In this document: positions 41,729-50,515 of the stretch, piece after piece
How the letters are laid out: each line of letters opens with the position of its first letter
How positions within the stretch are numbered: position 1 is the first letter of the stretch
NCBI RefSeq assembly: GCF_001463705.1
Contig: NZ_BBWH01000044.1
Span: 1-64,000, forward strand
DNA from: Aureimonas sp. AU12
Lineage (GTDB): Bacteria > Pseudomonadota > Alphaproteobacteria > Rhizobiales > Rhizobiaceae
Length of the DNA stretch: 64,000 nucleotides
Reading direction: 5' to 3'
Made by a program: the position numbers and the translations under genes
The notes under the pieces: generated by a model
The model's input: the letters and a program-made list of their open reading frames with translations, nothing else
The model's database searches: none
What the model was told of the DNA's origin: nothing

Positions 41729-41892
41729 TATTTGAGCTATCTTGTCAATATTACTTAATGAGAGCAAATTAACCATACGGAATGGTGAGGTTCGTTTCTA
41801 TGGATTAAGAGGATCTTTAGCTTTATGTAAGGCTGAACGACTTGACGATTCACGGGGGTAAGGTTTTGGGACTCGTCAATCACGAAATCGAA
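41729..41892 (+). promoter_or_regulatory. AT-rich promoter region inside the polysaccharide cluster
   Basis: About 115 bases from 41729 are clearly AT-richer than the window. TTGAGC (41732-41737) with CTTAAT or TTAATG about 16-17 bases on gives a weak sigma-70-like pair. Short frames here (for example ATG-GAT-TAA at about 41799) are not genes. It likely starts the transcript of the WecG-like gene and its followers. Confidence 0.5.
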
Positions 41893-42702
41893 ATGTCACG
41901 GGTGCCGACGAGCTTGTCTCCCACTTTCATCGAAGCCCGCGACATGGCGCAGTGGCCGACCGTCTGTCTCGGCGGCCTGCCGATCACACGGGTGGATCGT
42001 GCCACGGTGGCGCGGGGCTTCATCGATCGCGTCCTTCACAACCGGCATTCGATGCGGCGCCCGTTCTACTCGACCTCGGCGAACGGCGAGGTGCTCGCGC
42101 TTTATCGACGGGCACCCGAGATGATCGAGGAGTTCGCCAGCGCCGATCATATCCTCGCCGACGGCATGCCGATGGTGCTCTATTCGCGCTTCTTCGGCGG
42201 CACGCCGCTGCCCGAGCGCGTCGCGACGACCGACCTCGTGCATGACGTCGCCAAGCTGGCGGTGCGCGAGAAGGTCAGCTTCTACTTCCTGGGCGCGACT
42301 GAGCGGGTCAATGCGCTCGCGGTCGAGCGGATGAAGTCGCTGCATCCGGGCCTGATTTTCGCCGGGCGCCACAGCGGATATTTCACGCCTGGCGAGGAGG
42401 AGGCGTTGATCGACGAGATCAACGAGAGCCGCGCCGACATCCTCTGGGTCGGGATGGGCATTCCCCTCGAACAGCGCTTCATTCGCCGCAACCTCGACAA
42501 GCTGCGCTACACGTCCGTGGTCAAGAGCAGCGGCGGCCTGTTCGATTTTCTGTCGGGCGACCGGGCGCGGGCACCGCGTTGGATGCAGATTGCCGGCTTC
42601 GAATGGGCGTTCCGGGCCTGGCTCGAGCCCCGTCGCCTCGGTCCGCGTTATCTCGCAACGAACGGTGTCGCGCTGCACCGGCTGTTCTTTCACTCCCGCT
42701 GA
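41893..42702 (+). CDS. WecG/TagA/CpsF family glycosyltransferase
   Basis: A 269-residue member of GT26, which transfers an N-acetylmannosaminuronate, glucose or related residue to a lipid-linked intermediate. Diagnostic parts: LADGMPMVLYSR near residue 90, VSFYFLGATERVN near 130, and DILWVGMGIPLEQRFIRRN near 185 with the conserved PxQE-like pattern. Start is uncertain: the ATG at 41893 (MSRVPTSL) is chosen; the frame is open back to a TTG at 41842, and the ATG 41944 (MAQWPT) is another candidate. It opens the second transcription unit of the cluster. Confidence 0.88.
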   Translation: MSRVPTSLSPTFIEARDMAQWPTVCLGGLPITRVDRATVARGFIDRVLHNRHSMRRPFYSTSANGEVLALYRRAPEMIEEFASADHILADGMPMVLYSRFFGGTPLPERVATTDLVHDVAKLAVREKVSFYFLGATERVNALAVERMKSLHPGLIFAGRHSGYFTPGEEEALIDEINESRADILWVGMGIPLEQRFIRRNLDKLRYTSVVKSSGGLFDFLSGDRARAPRWMQIAGFEWAFRAWLEPRRLGPRYLATNGVALHRLFFHSR

Positions 42703-42745
42703 TCCGTTCCGTCTTCCACCCCACCGCCTGAAGGATTGCCCGCGC

Positions 42746-43900
42746 GTGTTTCGCCCCGTCCGCCATGCCCGAGCGCTGTCGTTGGCTTGCGCCATCGGCG
42801 TCGTCGCGCCCGCGCAGGCAGTTGAGCGCTGCGCGGCGCCGCCGGGCTTTGCGAACCCCGCCGCCCTCGTCGCGATGGCGCAGGGCTTCAACCTGCCGGG
42901 ATGGGACCGCGACGGACGCCCCGGGGAAGCGCGGCTGCGGACGCTGCGCAAGCTGCACGTTCGCGGCATGACGCATGTGCGCCTGCCCATCGACGACGCG
43001 CAGTTGCGGGCGGGCGGCGGCGCGGCCGCCGATGCCGATGCCTATCTTGCCGATCTCGACGCCTGGATCGTCGCACTCCACGGCCTCGGGTTTGCGGTCT
43101 CCGTCGACCTGCACCCCGGCAGCGGTCTTGGGACCCTGTTCCGCGAGCGTCCCGCCGCGGCGCTGGCCGAGACGAAGGCGATCTGGGCGCAACTGGCGCC
43201 CGTGCTCGCCCAATTCGATCCGGCAACGACCTATGCCGAACTCCTCAATGAGCCCCCGGTCGACCCGTCCGTCTGGCGGACGCAACTGCCCGAACTCGCG
43301 GCCGTCGTTCGCTCGCTTCTGCCGAAGCACACGCTCGTGGTCGCGCCGTTCGGTCCACAGCGGCACGAATCGCTGGCCGACGTGCCGCTTCTCGACGACC
43401 CGAACGCGATCTACGCCGTCCACTACTACGACCCGTTCGCCTTTACCCATCAAGGTGCCGACTGGACGGGACCGGACAGCGTGCTGCCGAAGCTGGTCGG
43501 CCTGCCGTGGCCGAGCCCGGCCGGCGATCGCACGATGACCGATGTCCTCGACGATCTGGCCAAACGAGGTGAGGATGCGGCCCGCAAGGTCGTCGCCGAC
43601 TCGCTTCTCGACGGCTGGACCGAAGCCGATGTGGCCCGCGCCTATGCGACGATGGCGGACTGGTCGGACCGGACCGGACGACCGGTGGTGGTCAACGAGT
43701 TCGGCGTCTACGCCGGAGCCGCACCGCGTCAAGCGCGGCTGGCCTGGCTGACGACGGCGGCGAAGGCGGCTCGATCGCGCTGCATCGGCTGGACGCACTG
43801 GGACTACGAGGACGGCTTCGGGATCCTGGACGCTTCAGGCCGCATCGACGCAGCCGTGCTGGATGCGCTGTTGCCGAACGCGCTGGAAACCCGGCCGTAG
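42746..43900 (+). CDS. Glycoside hydrolase family 5 (cellulase-like), secreted
   Basis: A 384-residue GH5-type endoglycanase. A signal peptide covers about residues 1-25 (LSLACAIGVVAPAQA). The (beta/alpha)8 fold is marked by FNLPGWDRDG, MTHVRLPID, the acid/base glutamate in ELLNEPP near residue 168, VHYYDPFAFTHQG, and the nucleophile glutamate in VVNEFGVYA near 317, with WTHWDYEDGFGI last. The start is a GTG at 42746, preceded by AAGGA. In polysaccharide clusters such periplasmic endoglycanases trim or clear the polymer (compare ExsH or BcsZ-type roles); that role is inferred. Confidence 0.88.
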   Translation: MFRPVRHARALSLACAIGVVAPAQAVERCAAPPGFANPAALVAMAQGFNLPGWDRDGRPGEARLRTLRKLHVRGMTHVRLPIDDAQLRAGGGAAADADAYLADLDAWIVALHGLGFAVSVDLHPGSGLGTLFRERPAAALAETKAIWAQLAPVLAQFDPATTYAELLNEPPVDPSVWRTQLPELAAVVRSLLPKHTLVVAPFGPQRHESLADVPLLDDPNAIYAVHYYDPFAFTHQGADWTGPDSVLPKLVGLPWPSPAGDRTMTDVLDDLAKRGEDAARKVVADSLLDGWTEADVARAYATMADWSDRTGRPVVVNEFGVYAGAAPRQARLAWLTTAAKAARSRCIGWTHWDYEDGFGILDASGRIDAAVLDALLPNALETRP

Positions 43901-44030
43901 CGGATGGCATGGTAGACCGGGGTCGAACGGCGCCGGTTCCGGCTGGCGGCGGCACATGATGGACGAGACGGATCAGTGGCACCCCGCGGGGGGTGCGGCA
44001 GCCAGACCGACGAATAGGAAACCGAAAGTC

Positions 44031-45443
44031 GTGACGATGCGCTCAGATTGGGAAAACCCGGATGTTCTGCGGTCGTCGGCTCGCCTCGCGGCGCTGCGGC
44101 CGGTCGCTCGCATGGACGCGGGACCGGCTGGCAGCGCGGCAGTCCCGGTGGACAGCGGCGGGCGCGACGGCGCCTTCAGCCCGTCGGCATTGGTCCGCTA
44201 TCTCTTCCGCAACAGCTTGATCGTGCTTCTTCTGGCTGCTTTCCTTCTCGGCGGCGCGCTTTACGCGTTCCGGCTCGTGCCGTTCCCGTATCGCTCGACT
44301 GCGATCGTCATCGTCGATCCGCGCGAGCAGAAGATCTCGCCCACGCAGGAGGTGTTGCCGGGAATAGGGACCAACACCGCGGCTCTGGAAAGCGTCGTGC
44401 AGATCGTCCAGTCCGGGGGTTTCCTCGCCGAGCTTCTGAAGCGCATGGATGTTTCCGCCGATCCCGAACTCGCCAACGCCCGCACGCTCGATCCGCGCAG
44501 CCAGTTGCAGGAATTCCGCGACCGGCTGACCGTGGAGCGGCGCGGCGCCACCTATCTGGTCGACATTTCCTACACGTCGAAGGATCCCGAACGCGCGGCG
44601 CTCTACGCCAATCGGGTCGCCGAGGCGTTCGTGGCGAACGAGAGCGATGCGCGCACCGGGGCCGCCTCGAATGCCGCCGACAGCCTGTCGGGTCGCCTCG
44701 GCGATCTCCGCCAGACGCTGCGTCTCTCGGAAGAGGCGGTGGCGCGGTTCAAAGTCTCCTCCGGCATGGTCGATGTCGATGCCAACAGCACGCTCGGCCA
44801 ACGCGAGATCGCCGAGTTGAGCGAGCAGCTGACGCTGGCCCGCTCGGCCACCGATGCGGCGCGGGCGAGGGCGCAGAACCTCGCCTCGGCGACGGCGGGC
44901 GGCGATGCGCAATCCTCGGAGCTTTCGCTCCTGCGCCGCGAGCAATCCGATCTCGCGCGTTCGCTCGCCGAACTTAGCCAGACCTACGGCGCGCGCCATC
45001 CTCGCATCGTCGACATCCGCTCCAAGCTGTCCGCCATCGACACGCAGATCGAGCGCGAGCGTTCGCTCGTCGGGCTCTCGCTCAAGCGGCAGCTGGACGT
45101 GGCACAGGCGCAGCAGGCCGATCTCGAGCGGCGGCTGTCGCAGCTCGTCGGCCGAGCCGGGCGGACGGACGAAGCGCAGGTGCAACTGGCCGACCTCGAA
45201 CGACAGGCCGCCTCCGACCGCGCGATCTACGAGCAGTACCTGACCCAGTACAAGGCGGTCGACGAGCAGCGTCTCATGCCCTTCGAGGACGTTCGCGTGG
45301 TCTCCGCGGCCATGCCACCGCTGAAGTCGACGCGGCCGAGCCTCGTCCTCGTCGGCGTCGTCGCCGGGATGGTCAGCCTCGGGATCGCGGTTCTGCTCGT
45401 GCTCGTTCCCGGCGTGATCCGCGGCCGTTTCAGCCGGGCGTGA
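44031..45443 (+). CDS. Wzz/exopolysaccharide chain-length co-polymerase (no kinase domain)
   Basis: A polysaccharide co-polymerase of about 470 residues. One N-terminal membrane helix (about 62-85: NSLIVLLLAAFLLGGALYAF), a Wzz domain starting VPFPYRSTAIVIVDP, long coiled-coil region (about 230-400 with leucine/alanine heptads such as DLARSLAELSQTYGARHPRI), and a C-terminal helix (about 435-460). It ends there: the tyrosine-kinase domain fused in many ExoP-type proteins is absent and no separate one is seen in the window. Start uncertain: GTG 44031 has AGGAA 10 bases before it; ATG 44037 and ATG 43956 are alternatives. Confidence 0.85.
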   Translation: MTMRSDWENPDVLRSSARLAALRPVARMDAGPAGSAAVPVDSGGRDGAFSPSALVRYLFRNSLIVLLLAAFLLGGALYAFRLVPFPYRSTAIVIVDPREQKISPTQEVLPGIGTNTAALESVVQIVQSGGFLAELLKRMDVSADPELANARTLDPRSQLQEFRDRLTVERRGATYLVDISYTSKDPERAALYANRVAEAFVANESDARTGAASNAADSLSGRLGDLRQTLRLSEEAVARFKVSSGMVDVDANSTLGQREIAELSEQLTLARSATDAARARAQNLASATAGGDAQSSELSLLRREQSDLARSLAELSQTYGARHPRIVDIRSKLSAIDTQIERERSLVGLSLKRQLDVAQAQQADLERRLSQLVGRAGRTDEAQVQLADLERQAASDRAIYEQYLTQYKAVDEQRLMPFEDVRVVSAAMPPLKSTRPSLVLVGVVAGMVSLGIAVLLVLVPGVIRGRFSRA

Positions 45444-45635
45444 CGGCATGATGGGCCTTCCGCTGGGTTAACCAAGGATCGAAGCTTTGGGGCGGATCGG
45501 CGGATACTTCGACCTCTACGCCCTCAGTCCCACCGATCTGCGTTAAACTGTGCCGATCAAGCACGACAGCCGCTTTTCGATGCGTTGCTTCCCCCTTTCG
45601 GTCCCATGGACAATGTCCGACAGACGGAGAATGAG

Positions 45636-46571
45636 ATGAACTCGATGGCCCCCACGCAGGACCTCCTGGCCGACTGGCAGCCGCGCCACGCGCAGCTCTT
45701 CGGCCAGCATGCGATCAAGCTCCAGCACCGGCTGGCGGAAACCGGGCTCTTCACCCGCGAGGCGCTCGGCCGTCTCATCGAGCGCTGCCCGCCCGATCAC
45801 TACGGCATCCTCAGCATGGGTCTCGACAAGACGAAGTCTGAGAAGATCCACGGCGAGTTCGGCGGCTGCAGCGGCATCGAGGTGATCGAGGCCATCGAGC
45901 GCGGTCGCATGTGGCTGAACATGCGCCGGATCATGGATTTCGATCCGACGTATCGCGCGCTGCTCGACCGCGTCTTCACCGAGTTCGAGGCCCGCGTTCC
46001 CGGCCTCAAGACATCCAAGCGCAACATCGGCGTGCTCGTCTCCTCGCCGAACGCGCAGGTCTATTACCACGCCGACATTCAGGGTCAGTCGCTCTGGCAG
46101 ATCTCCGGCTCGAAGCGCGTCTATCTCTACCCGACGTCGGAGGTCTTCCTGCCCTCGACGAGCATCGAGAAGATCCTGCTGCGCGAGACCGACGAGGACG
46201 TTCTCTACAAGCCGTGGTTCGACGAGTTCGCGACTGTCCACGACCTGTCGCCCGGCGAGATGCTGACCTGGCCGCTCTATGCGCCGCACCGGGTCGAGAA
46301 CCACGATTGCCTGAACATCTCGGTGACCATGGAGCACTGGACGAAGGAAATCTGGAACGCCTACGCCGTACACTACGGCAACGGCGTGATGCGCCGGACC
46401 CTGAAGCTCGGCAATCCTTCGACACGCACCAGCGGCCTGTCGGTCTACCCCAAGGCTGCCTCCGCCTTCGCCTGGAAGAAGCTCGGCCGCGAGACCAAAG
46501 GTGACGTGGTCAAGACGAAGGGGTTCCGCGTCGACGCGAACTCGCCGAACGGCGTCGAGTTCTACCGATGA
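45636..46571 (+). CDS. JmjC/cupin-like protein of the polysaccharide cluster
   Basis: A 311-residue protein of the cupin/JmjC superfamily. It has an iron-site pattern of H145-x-D147 in YYHADIQGQSLWQISGSKR and a distal H218 in APHRVENHD, the HxD...H triad of Fe(II)/2-oxoglutarate dioxygenases, followed by LNISVTMEHWT. It would therefore be a hydroxylase or a non-catalytic cupin; bacterial JmjC-like proteins modify protein side chains or small substrates. GGAG lies 6 bases before the ATG at 45636; an upstream ATG at 45606 is possible. Its stop overlaps the next gene (ATGA), so it is cotranscribed with the GNAT. Confidence 0.75.
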   Translation: MNSMAPTQDLLADWQPRHAQLFGQHAIKLQHRLAETGLFTREALGRLIERCPPDHYGILSMGLDKTKSEKIHGEFGGCSGIEVIEAIERGRMWLNMRRIMDFDPTYRALLDRVFTEFEARVPGLKTSKRNIGVLVSSPNAQVYYHADIQGQSLWQISGSKRVYLYPTSEVFLPSTSIEKILLRETDEDVLYKPWFDEFATVHDLSPGEMLTWPLYAPHRVENHDCLNISVTMEHWTKEIWNAYAVHYGNGVMRRTLKLGNPSTRTSGLSVYPKAASAFAWKKLGRETKGDVVKTKGFRVDANSPNGVEFYR

Positions 46572-47731
46572 GCATGCTGGCGGCGCCGTCGGCGGACGCC
46601 GCGCCTGGCGGTTCGATCGTGCCGACCGGCGAGATCGTCGTCGCCGGTCCGCTGGACGTCGCCATCGAGCCCGGCTTCGATTTCCTGTCCGATGCCTATC
46701 GTGCGCTCTTTGTGCAATCGGCGGCGACCGCCTTCCAGTCGCCGCTCTGGCTCCACGCCATCCACCGCGATCTCGTGCCGTCGCTGGGCGCCGAACCGCG
46801 AACGGTGACGGTGCGCGAGCGGCAGACGGGGGACCTCGTCGCCGTGCTGCCGCTGGTCAGCCAGCGCCGCATGGGCGTGACGATCGTGCAGCCCGCCGAT
46901 TTCGGCATCTGCGACTACAACAGCCTTGTCGCCTCCACAGCGGCCTTCGACCGTTTCGTCGGTGACGACGGCGTGCGCACGGCCCTGCGCGCCGTGCTGG
47001 AGCCCGGCAGCCTCCTGATGTTCCGCAAGGTTCGGGCCGATGGGCTCGACATGCAGCGCCTGTTTCCCGGTGCCCGACAGACGCTGAACGAGAACGCGGC
47101 CTTTCACAGCGTTATCGGCGACGACTTCGAGGAGTGGCGTCGTCGGACGTTGAAGAAAAAGTTCTCGAAGGAACTCAACCGTCTGGCCCGACAGATCGAG
47201 CGCGACATCGGGCCCTACGAGCACGCGCCGGCCACCACCGAAGCTGAAATCCGCGAGGCGTTCGAGTTCGCCCGTGCCGCCCGCACCGGGCGGTTCGAGG
47301 ACGATCTCTTCCTGCGCGACGATTATTTCCGCTTCTACCTGAACGTCGCGATCGAAGGCGCAGCCAGTGGCGAAACCGTCACCTTCGTCAGCCGCGTTGC
47401 CGGCCGGCCCGTGGCGGTGCTGTTCGGTCCGGCCGGCGACGGCGTCTTCCACGCCGTGGTCACAGCGTCCGATACGGCCGAGATCGGCAAGTTCTCGCCG
47501 GGCGTCCAGATCCTCTACCAGATGATCCGACAGCGCTTCGACGAAGGGCATCGCCTTTTCGACATGGGGCTCGGCAACACCGGCTACAAATCGCATTTCC
47601 GCGTCGAGGAAACCGCGATTTACAACCTGACGCTGGCCCGCACGCTGGCCGGGCATACCGTGTCGCAGGTCTACCACAACGCCAAGCCGGTGAAGAACCT
47701 GCTGCGCCGCTTCGTCCCGCAGGTCCGCTGA
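46568..47731 (+). CDS. GNAT family acyltransferase, CelD/BcsL-like
   Basis: A 387-residue protein with the double-GNAT organisation of the CelD/BcsL group found in polysaccharide clusters. Visible are FQSPLWLHAIHRDL, LPLVSQRRMGVTIVQPADFGICDYN, the RRRTLKKKFSKELNRLARQ linker, and in the second half FVSRVAGRPVAVLFGPAGDG and SPGVQILYQMIRQRFDEG, the acyl-CoA region. It probably acylates the glycan or an associated lipid; the donor is unknown. ATGA-coupled to the JmjC-like gene. Confidence 0.82.
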   Translation: MSMLAAPSADAAPGGSIVPTGEIVVAGPLDVAIEPGFDFLSDAYRALFVQSAATAFQSPLWLHAIHRDLVPSLGAEPRTVTVRERQTGDLVAVLPLVSQRRMGVTIVQPADFGICDYNSLVASTAAFDRFVGDDGVRTALRAVLEPGSLLMFRKVRADGLDMQRLFPGARQTLNENAAFHSVIGDDFEEWRRRTLKKKFSKELNRLARQIERDIGPYEHAPATTEAEIREAFEFARAARTGRFEDDLFLRDDYFRFYLNVAIEGAASGETVTFVSRVAGRPVAVLFGPAGDGVFHAVVTASDTAEIGKFSPGVQILYQMIRQRFDEGHRLFDMGLGNTGYKSHFRVEETAIYNLTLARTLAGHTVSQVYHNAKPVKNLLRRFVPQVR

Positions 47732-47793
47732 ACGATGATTCTGCATGACGTCACGGTGGAGCGGGCGAGTGCGGCGCGGGCCGCGTGGCATCC

Positions 47794-49119
47794 ATGAGCC
47801 TCTCCACGCTGGCGGGGCGGGCTTTCGACCTCGCGCGCCGTCCGGCGGTGCGGGGCATCGTCGGCGTCGTCGCCCTGAAGGCGTCGATCATCGCGGTCAA
47901 CTTCGCGCTGATCTTCCTCGCCGCGCGGCTTCTGGGCGCCCACGACTTCGGCGCCTACTCGATCCTCTTCAGTGCTGCGGGCCTTTGCGGCGTCGCCGCC
48001 ACGTTCGGCCAGCAGATGCTGGTGATGCGGTCGTGGAGCGAGTATGCGGGCCCGAGCGACGCCGGCCTCCTCAAGGGCTCGCTACTCTTCAGCACCGGCA
48101 TCTGCCTCATCGGCGCGATGATGACCTTCGCAGGGTTCGTCCTCTGGACCCGCGTGACGACCGAAGCGGATGCGGCCTGGCCCGTCGCCGCCTATGCCGG
48201 GCTTCTGACGCTCGTGCTCTTCACCTCGCATCTCGTGCGCTCGGCCGTCGGCGTCGGACGGGGCGACGGCTACGCCAACATCGCCTCGGCGCTGCCGCCC
48301 GTGCTTTACCTCGCCGCATGCTGGGCCATGGGTTGGCAGGCCGATCTGGCGGGGACCTTCCTGTTCTATGCGCTCGGCCTTCTGCTGGCGCTGGTCGTCC
48401 ATGTCGGTTCGATGGCCTTCACCCTCGGCCGCCGGCCGGACTTTGCCGCCGCCGCGCCGCGCATCGATCTCGCCGCATGGCGGCCGCGCTCGTGGAAGCT
48501 CTGGCTGTCCTCGATGCTGGAGGCGGCGAACCAGTATCTCGACGTCCTCATCGTCGGCCTGCTGCTCAGCCCGTCCGTCGCCGGCGCTTACTTCGTGACG
48601 ACGCGGCTGGCCAACGCCTTCGCCACAGCCTCCGATGCGCTGAACATGTTCTCGACCCGCCATATTCCCGATCTGCACTTCCGGCGGGACAAGGTCGCCC
48701 TGCGAGCGCTGCTCGATTCGATCTCGTGGATGACGGCGCTGATGATCGCCGGTGGTCTTCTTGTGATCGCAGTGGGCGGCCCGTTTCTCCTGCGCGCCTT
48801 CAACCCCGACTACGCCTCCTACTATCCCGCCCTCATCGTCCTGTCGGTCGGGACGGCTGCGGCGGCAGGCGCCGGGCCATCCGCCTCGGTGCTGATGCTG
48901 ACCGGCCACGAGGGGCGTTATCTCTCGATCATGGCCGTCGCGCTCGCCACGCGCGCACTCGGGTTTTTCCTGCTGATCCCCACCTTCGGGTTGATGGGGG
49001 CAGTGGTCGCCACGGCCGTGTCCTTCACGATCATGGCGTGGCAACTCGCGCGGTCCTCCAAGCGACTCGCCGGCCTCGACTGTTCGGTCGGGCGACTGGT
49101 CGGAACGCGCACGCCCTGA
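47794..49119 (+). CDS. Wzx-type polysaccharide flippase (MOP superfamily)
   Basis: A 441-residue membrane protein with about twelve hydrophobic segments, of the polysaccharide biosynthesis (RfbX/Wzx) family that flips lipid-linked repeat units across the inner membrane. Typical parts: LKASIIAVNFALIFLAARLLGAHDFG near the N terminus (ARLLGAHDFGAYS), LASALPPVLYLAA and the C-terminal LIPTFGLMGAVVATAVSF. Start ATG at 47794 is preferred; an in-frame GTG at 47785 adds three residues. Last gene of the cluster, 63 bases after the GNAT. No Wza export channel or initiating phosphoglycosyltransferase is present. Confidence 0.85.
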   Translation: MSLSTLAGRAFDLARRPAVRGIVGVVALKASIIAVNFALIFLAARLLGAHDFGAYSILFSAAGLCGVAATFGQQMLVMRSWSEYAGPSDAGLLKGSLLFSTGICLIGAMMTFAGFVLWTRVTTEADAAWPVAAYAGLLTLVLFTSHLVRSAVGVGRGDGYANIASALPPVLYLAACWAMGWQADLAGTFLFYALGLLLALVVHVGSMAFTLGRRPDFAAAAPRIDLAAWRPRSWKLWLSSMLEAANQYLDVLIVGLLLSPSVAGAYFVTTRLANAFATASDALNMFSTRHIPDLHFRRDKVALRALLDSISWMTALMIAGGLLVIAVGGPFLLRAFNPDYASYYPALIVLSVGTAAAAGAGPSASVLMLTGHEGRYLSIMAVALATRALGFFLLIPTFGLMGAVVATAVSFTIMAWQLARSSKRLAGLDCSVGRLVGTRTP

Positions 49120-49128
49120 AGCGGCGCC

Positions 49129-49323
49129 TCAGTCGTCGTTGGCCGTCGTCAGGTCTTCCGGCCGGGTGCCGACCTCCGGCTTGTGCGGGAGGTGGCCGGC
49201 GTCCTCCAGAGCCTTCGCAAGAAGCGTCGCGATGGCCTGCTGACGGGAGTGGATCATCTCCGCGGCGGCAAAACCGTCGATGGCCTGTAGGATTTCGACG
49301 GGCAGGTCGAGCGCGACGGGCAT
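49129..49323 (-). CDS. Small ribbon-helix-helix-like protein
   Basis: A 64-residue protein. The start VALDLP followed by VEILQAIDGFAAAEMIHSRQQAIATLLAKAL (kept in parts: VEILQAIDG, MIHSRQQAIATLL) looks like the beta-strand plus two helices of RHH (CopG/MetJ-type) DNA-binding domains, then a hydrophilic tail. GGAGGAC lies 6 bases before the ATG (49323-49321). A toxin gene partner is not seen beside it. It is convergent with the flippase gene, 9 bases away. RHH assignment is by pattern only. Confidence 0.6.
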   Translation of the reverse strand: MPVALDLPVEILQAIDGFAAAEMIHSRQQAIATLLAKALEDAGHLPHKPEVGTRPEDLTTANDD

Positions 49324-49687
49324 GGGTTGTCCTCCGATGGCTGCCGACGGCGCAGTGCCGAGCGATCCCGCGCGAGCGGCCTCTCCTTGAGCCCGCTCCG
49401 CGTCCACCGCCGAGCCCACTCGCCGTCGACCGATTTCGACGACATAGGGCCTGTTGCCGTGGAAGCCATGGACAGGCGAGGGCGGTCGACCCGCCATCCC
49501 GGCCGAAAGGCGCACATGTCGTCAGCGCCGCGAACGTGACGCCGCCTGTTTCATGGCAATTCGATGACGGATTTGACGAGGCGGCTGCGTCGCCGCGTTG
49601 TCAAACTGACATGCCGCCAGCCTAGAGAGCGCAGGCGGATCGAACGGCTTCAGGCCCGATCCGCCCGACCCGTCGAAGGCGCCGCGC
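49324..49687 (+). promoter_or_regulatory. Upstream region of the phosphoesterase-ABC operon
   Basis: 364 bases with no supported gene. The only strong symmetric element is TGTCA-AAC-TGACA at 49599-49611, 77 bases before the phosphoesterase start. It is a candidate operator for the LacI-type regulator; it matches only one half of a Pho box. The rest contains no convincing ORF. Confidence 0.4.
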
Positions 49688-50515
49688 ATGAAGATCGTCC
49701 AGATCACCGATACCCATCTCAGCCCCGGCAAGTGTCACTTCAACGGCAACTGGGGTCCGCTGGCCGAGTGGGTCGAGTGCGAGCAGCCCGACCTCGTCAT
49801 CCACACCGGCGACCTGACCATCGACGGCGCCGACCTCGCCGAAGACCTCGTCTACGCCAAGGCCCTGCTCGATACGCTTGGCGTGCCGTGTCTCGTCGTG
49901 CCCGGCAATCACGACGTCGGCCATGCCGGAACCGCCCAGCCGGTCGATGCCGCGCGGCTGGCGCGCTGGCGCGACCTCGTGGGGCCGGATCGCTGGATGG
50001 CGGATCGCGGCGACTGGCGGCTGATTGGCCTCAACTCGCTTCTCCTCGGCCTCGGCGACGACGAGGAGGCCGCGCAACTCGAATGGCTGACGCAAGCACT
50101 GGCGATGCGTGGCGACCGCCGTGTTGCCGTCTTCGGCCACAAGCCGCTCTTCCTCGACGATGCCGGGGAGGGCGAGACCGGCTACTGGGGCGCCCAGCCC
50201 GCGCCGCGCCGTACGCTTCTCGACCTCTTCGCAGCGCACGACGTCGCGCTCTATGCCAGCGGTCATCTCCATCGCGGCTGGATCGGGCAGGGGGGAACGA
50301 CGGCTCTCGTCTGGGCACCGGCCTCGTCCTTCGTCGTCGGGGCGATGGCCGGTCGGGTCATGCCGGGCGAAAGCGTCGTCGGCGCTGCCATCCACCATCT
50401 GGGTTCGGACGTCCGCTCCGAGCTCGCAACCGTTCCAGGCCTCATCCCCCATCTCCTCGACGACGTGATGGACGAGGTCTATCCCGCCGCCGTGCAGGAG
50501 GGCGTTTCGCGATGA
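49688..50515 (+). CDS. Metallophosphoesterase (CpdA/GpdQ-like phosphodiesterase)
   Basis: A 275-residue calcineurin-like phosphoesterase, cytoplasmic. The two-metal motifs are all present: VQITDTHLS at the N terminus (D and H), HTGDLT near residue 38, VPGNHDVG near 74, FGHKPLF near 150 and ASGHLHRG near 193. The family includes the cAMP phosphodiesterase CpdA and the glycerophosphodiesterase GpdQ. Being ATGA-coupled to the ABC ATPase, it probably cleaves the imported phosphodiester inside the cell; that is inferred. Confidence 0.88.
   Translation: MKIVQITDTHLSPGKCHFNGNWGPLAEWVECEQPDLVIHTGDLTIDGADLAEDLVYAKALLDTLGVPCLVVPGNHDVGHAGTAQPVDAARLARWRDLVGPDRWMADRGDWRLIGLNSLLLGLGDDEEAAQLEWLTQALAMRGDRRVAVFGHKPLFLDDAGEGETGYWGAQPAPRRTLLDLFAAHDVALYASGHLHRGWIGQGGTTALVWAPASSFVVGAMAGRVMPGESVVGAAIHHLGSDVRSELATVPGLIPHLLDDVMDEVYPAAVQEGVSR

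Noticed and set aside
49590-49615. Pho box before the phosphoesterase operon
   Set aside because: Only one TGTCA-type half site is present with its inverted copy; PhoB boxes need two direct CTGTCAT-like repeats.
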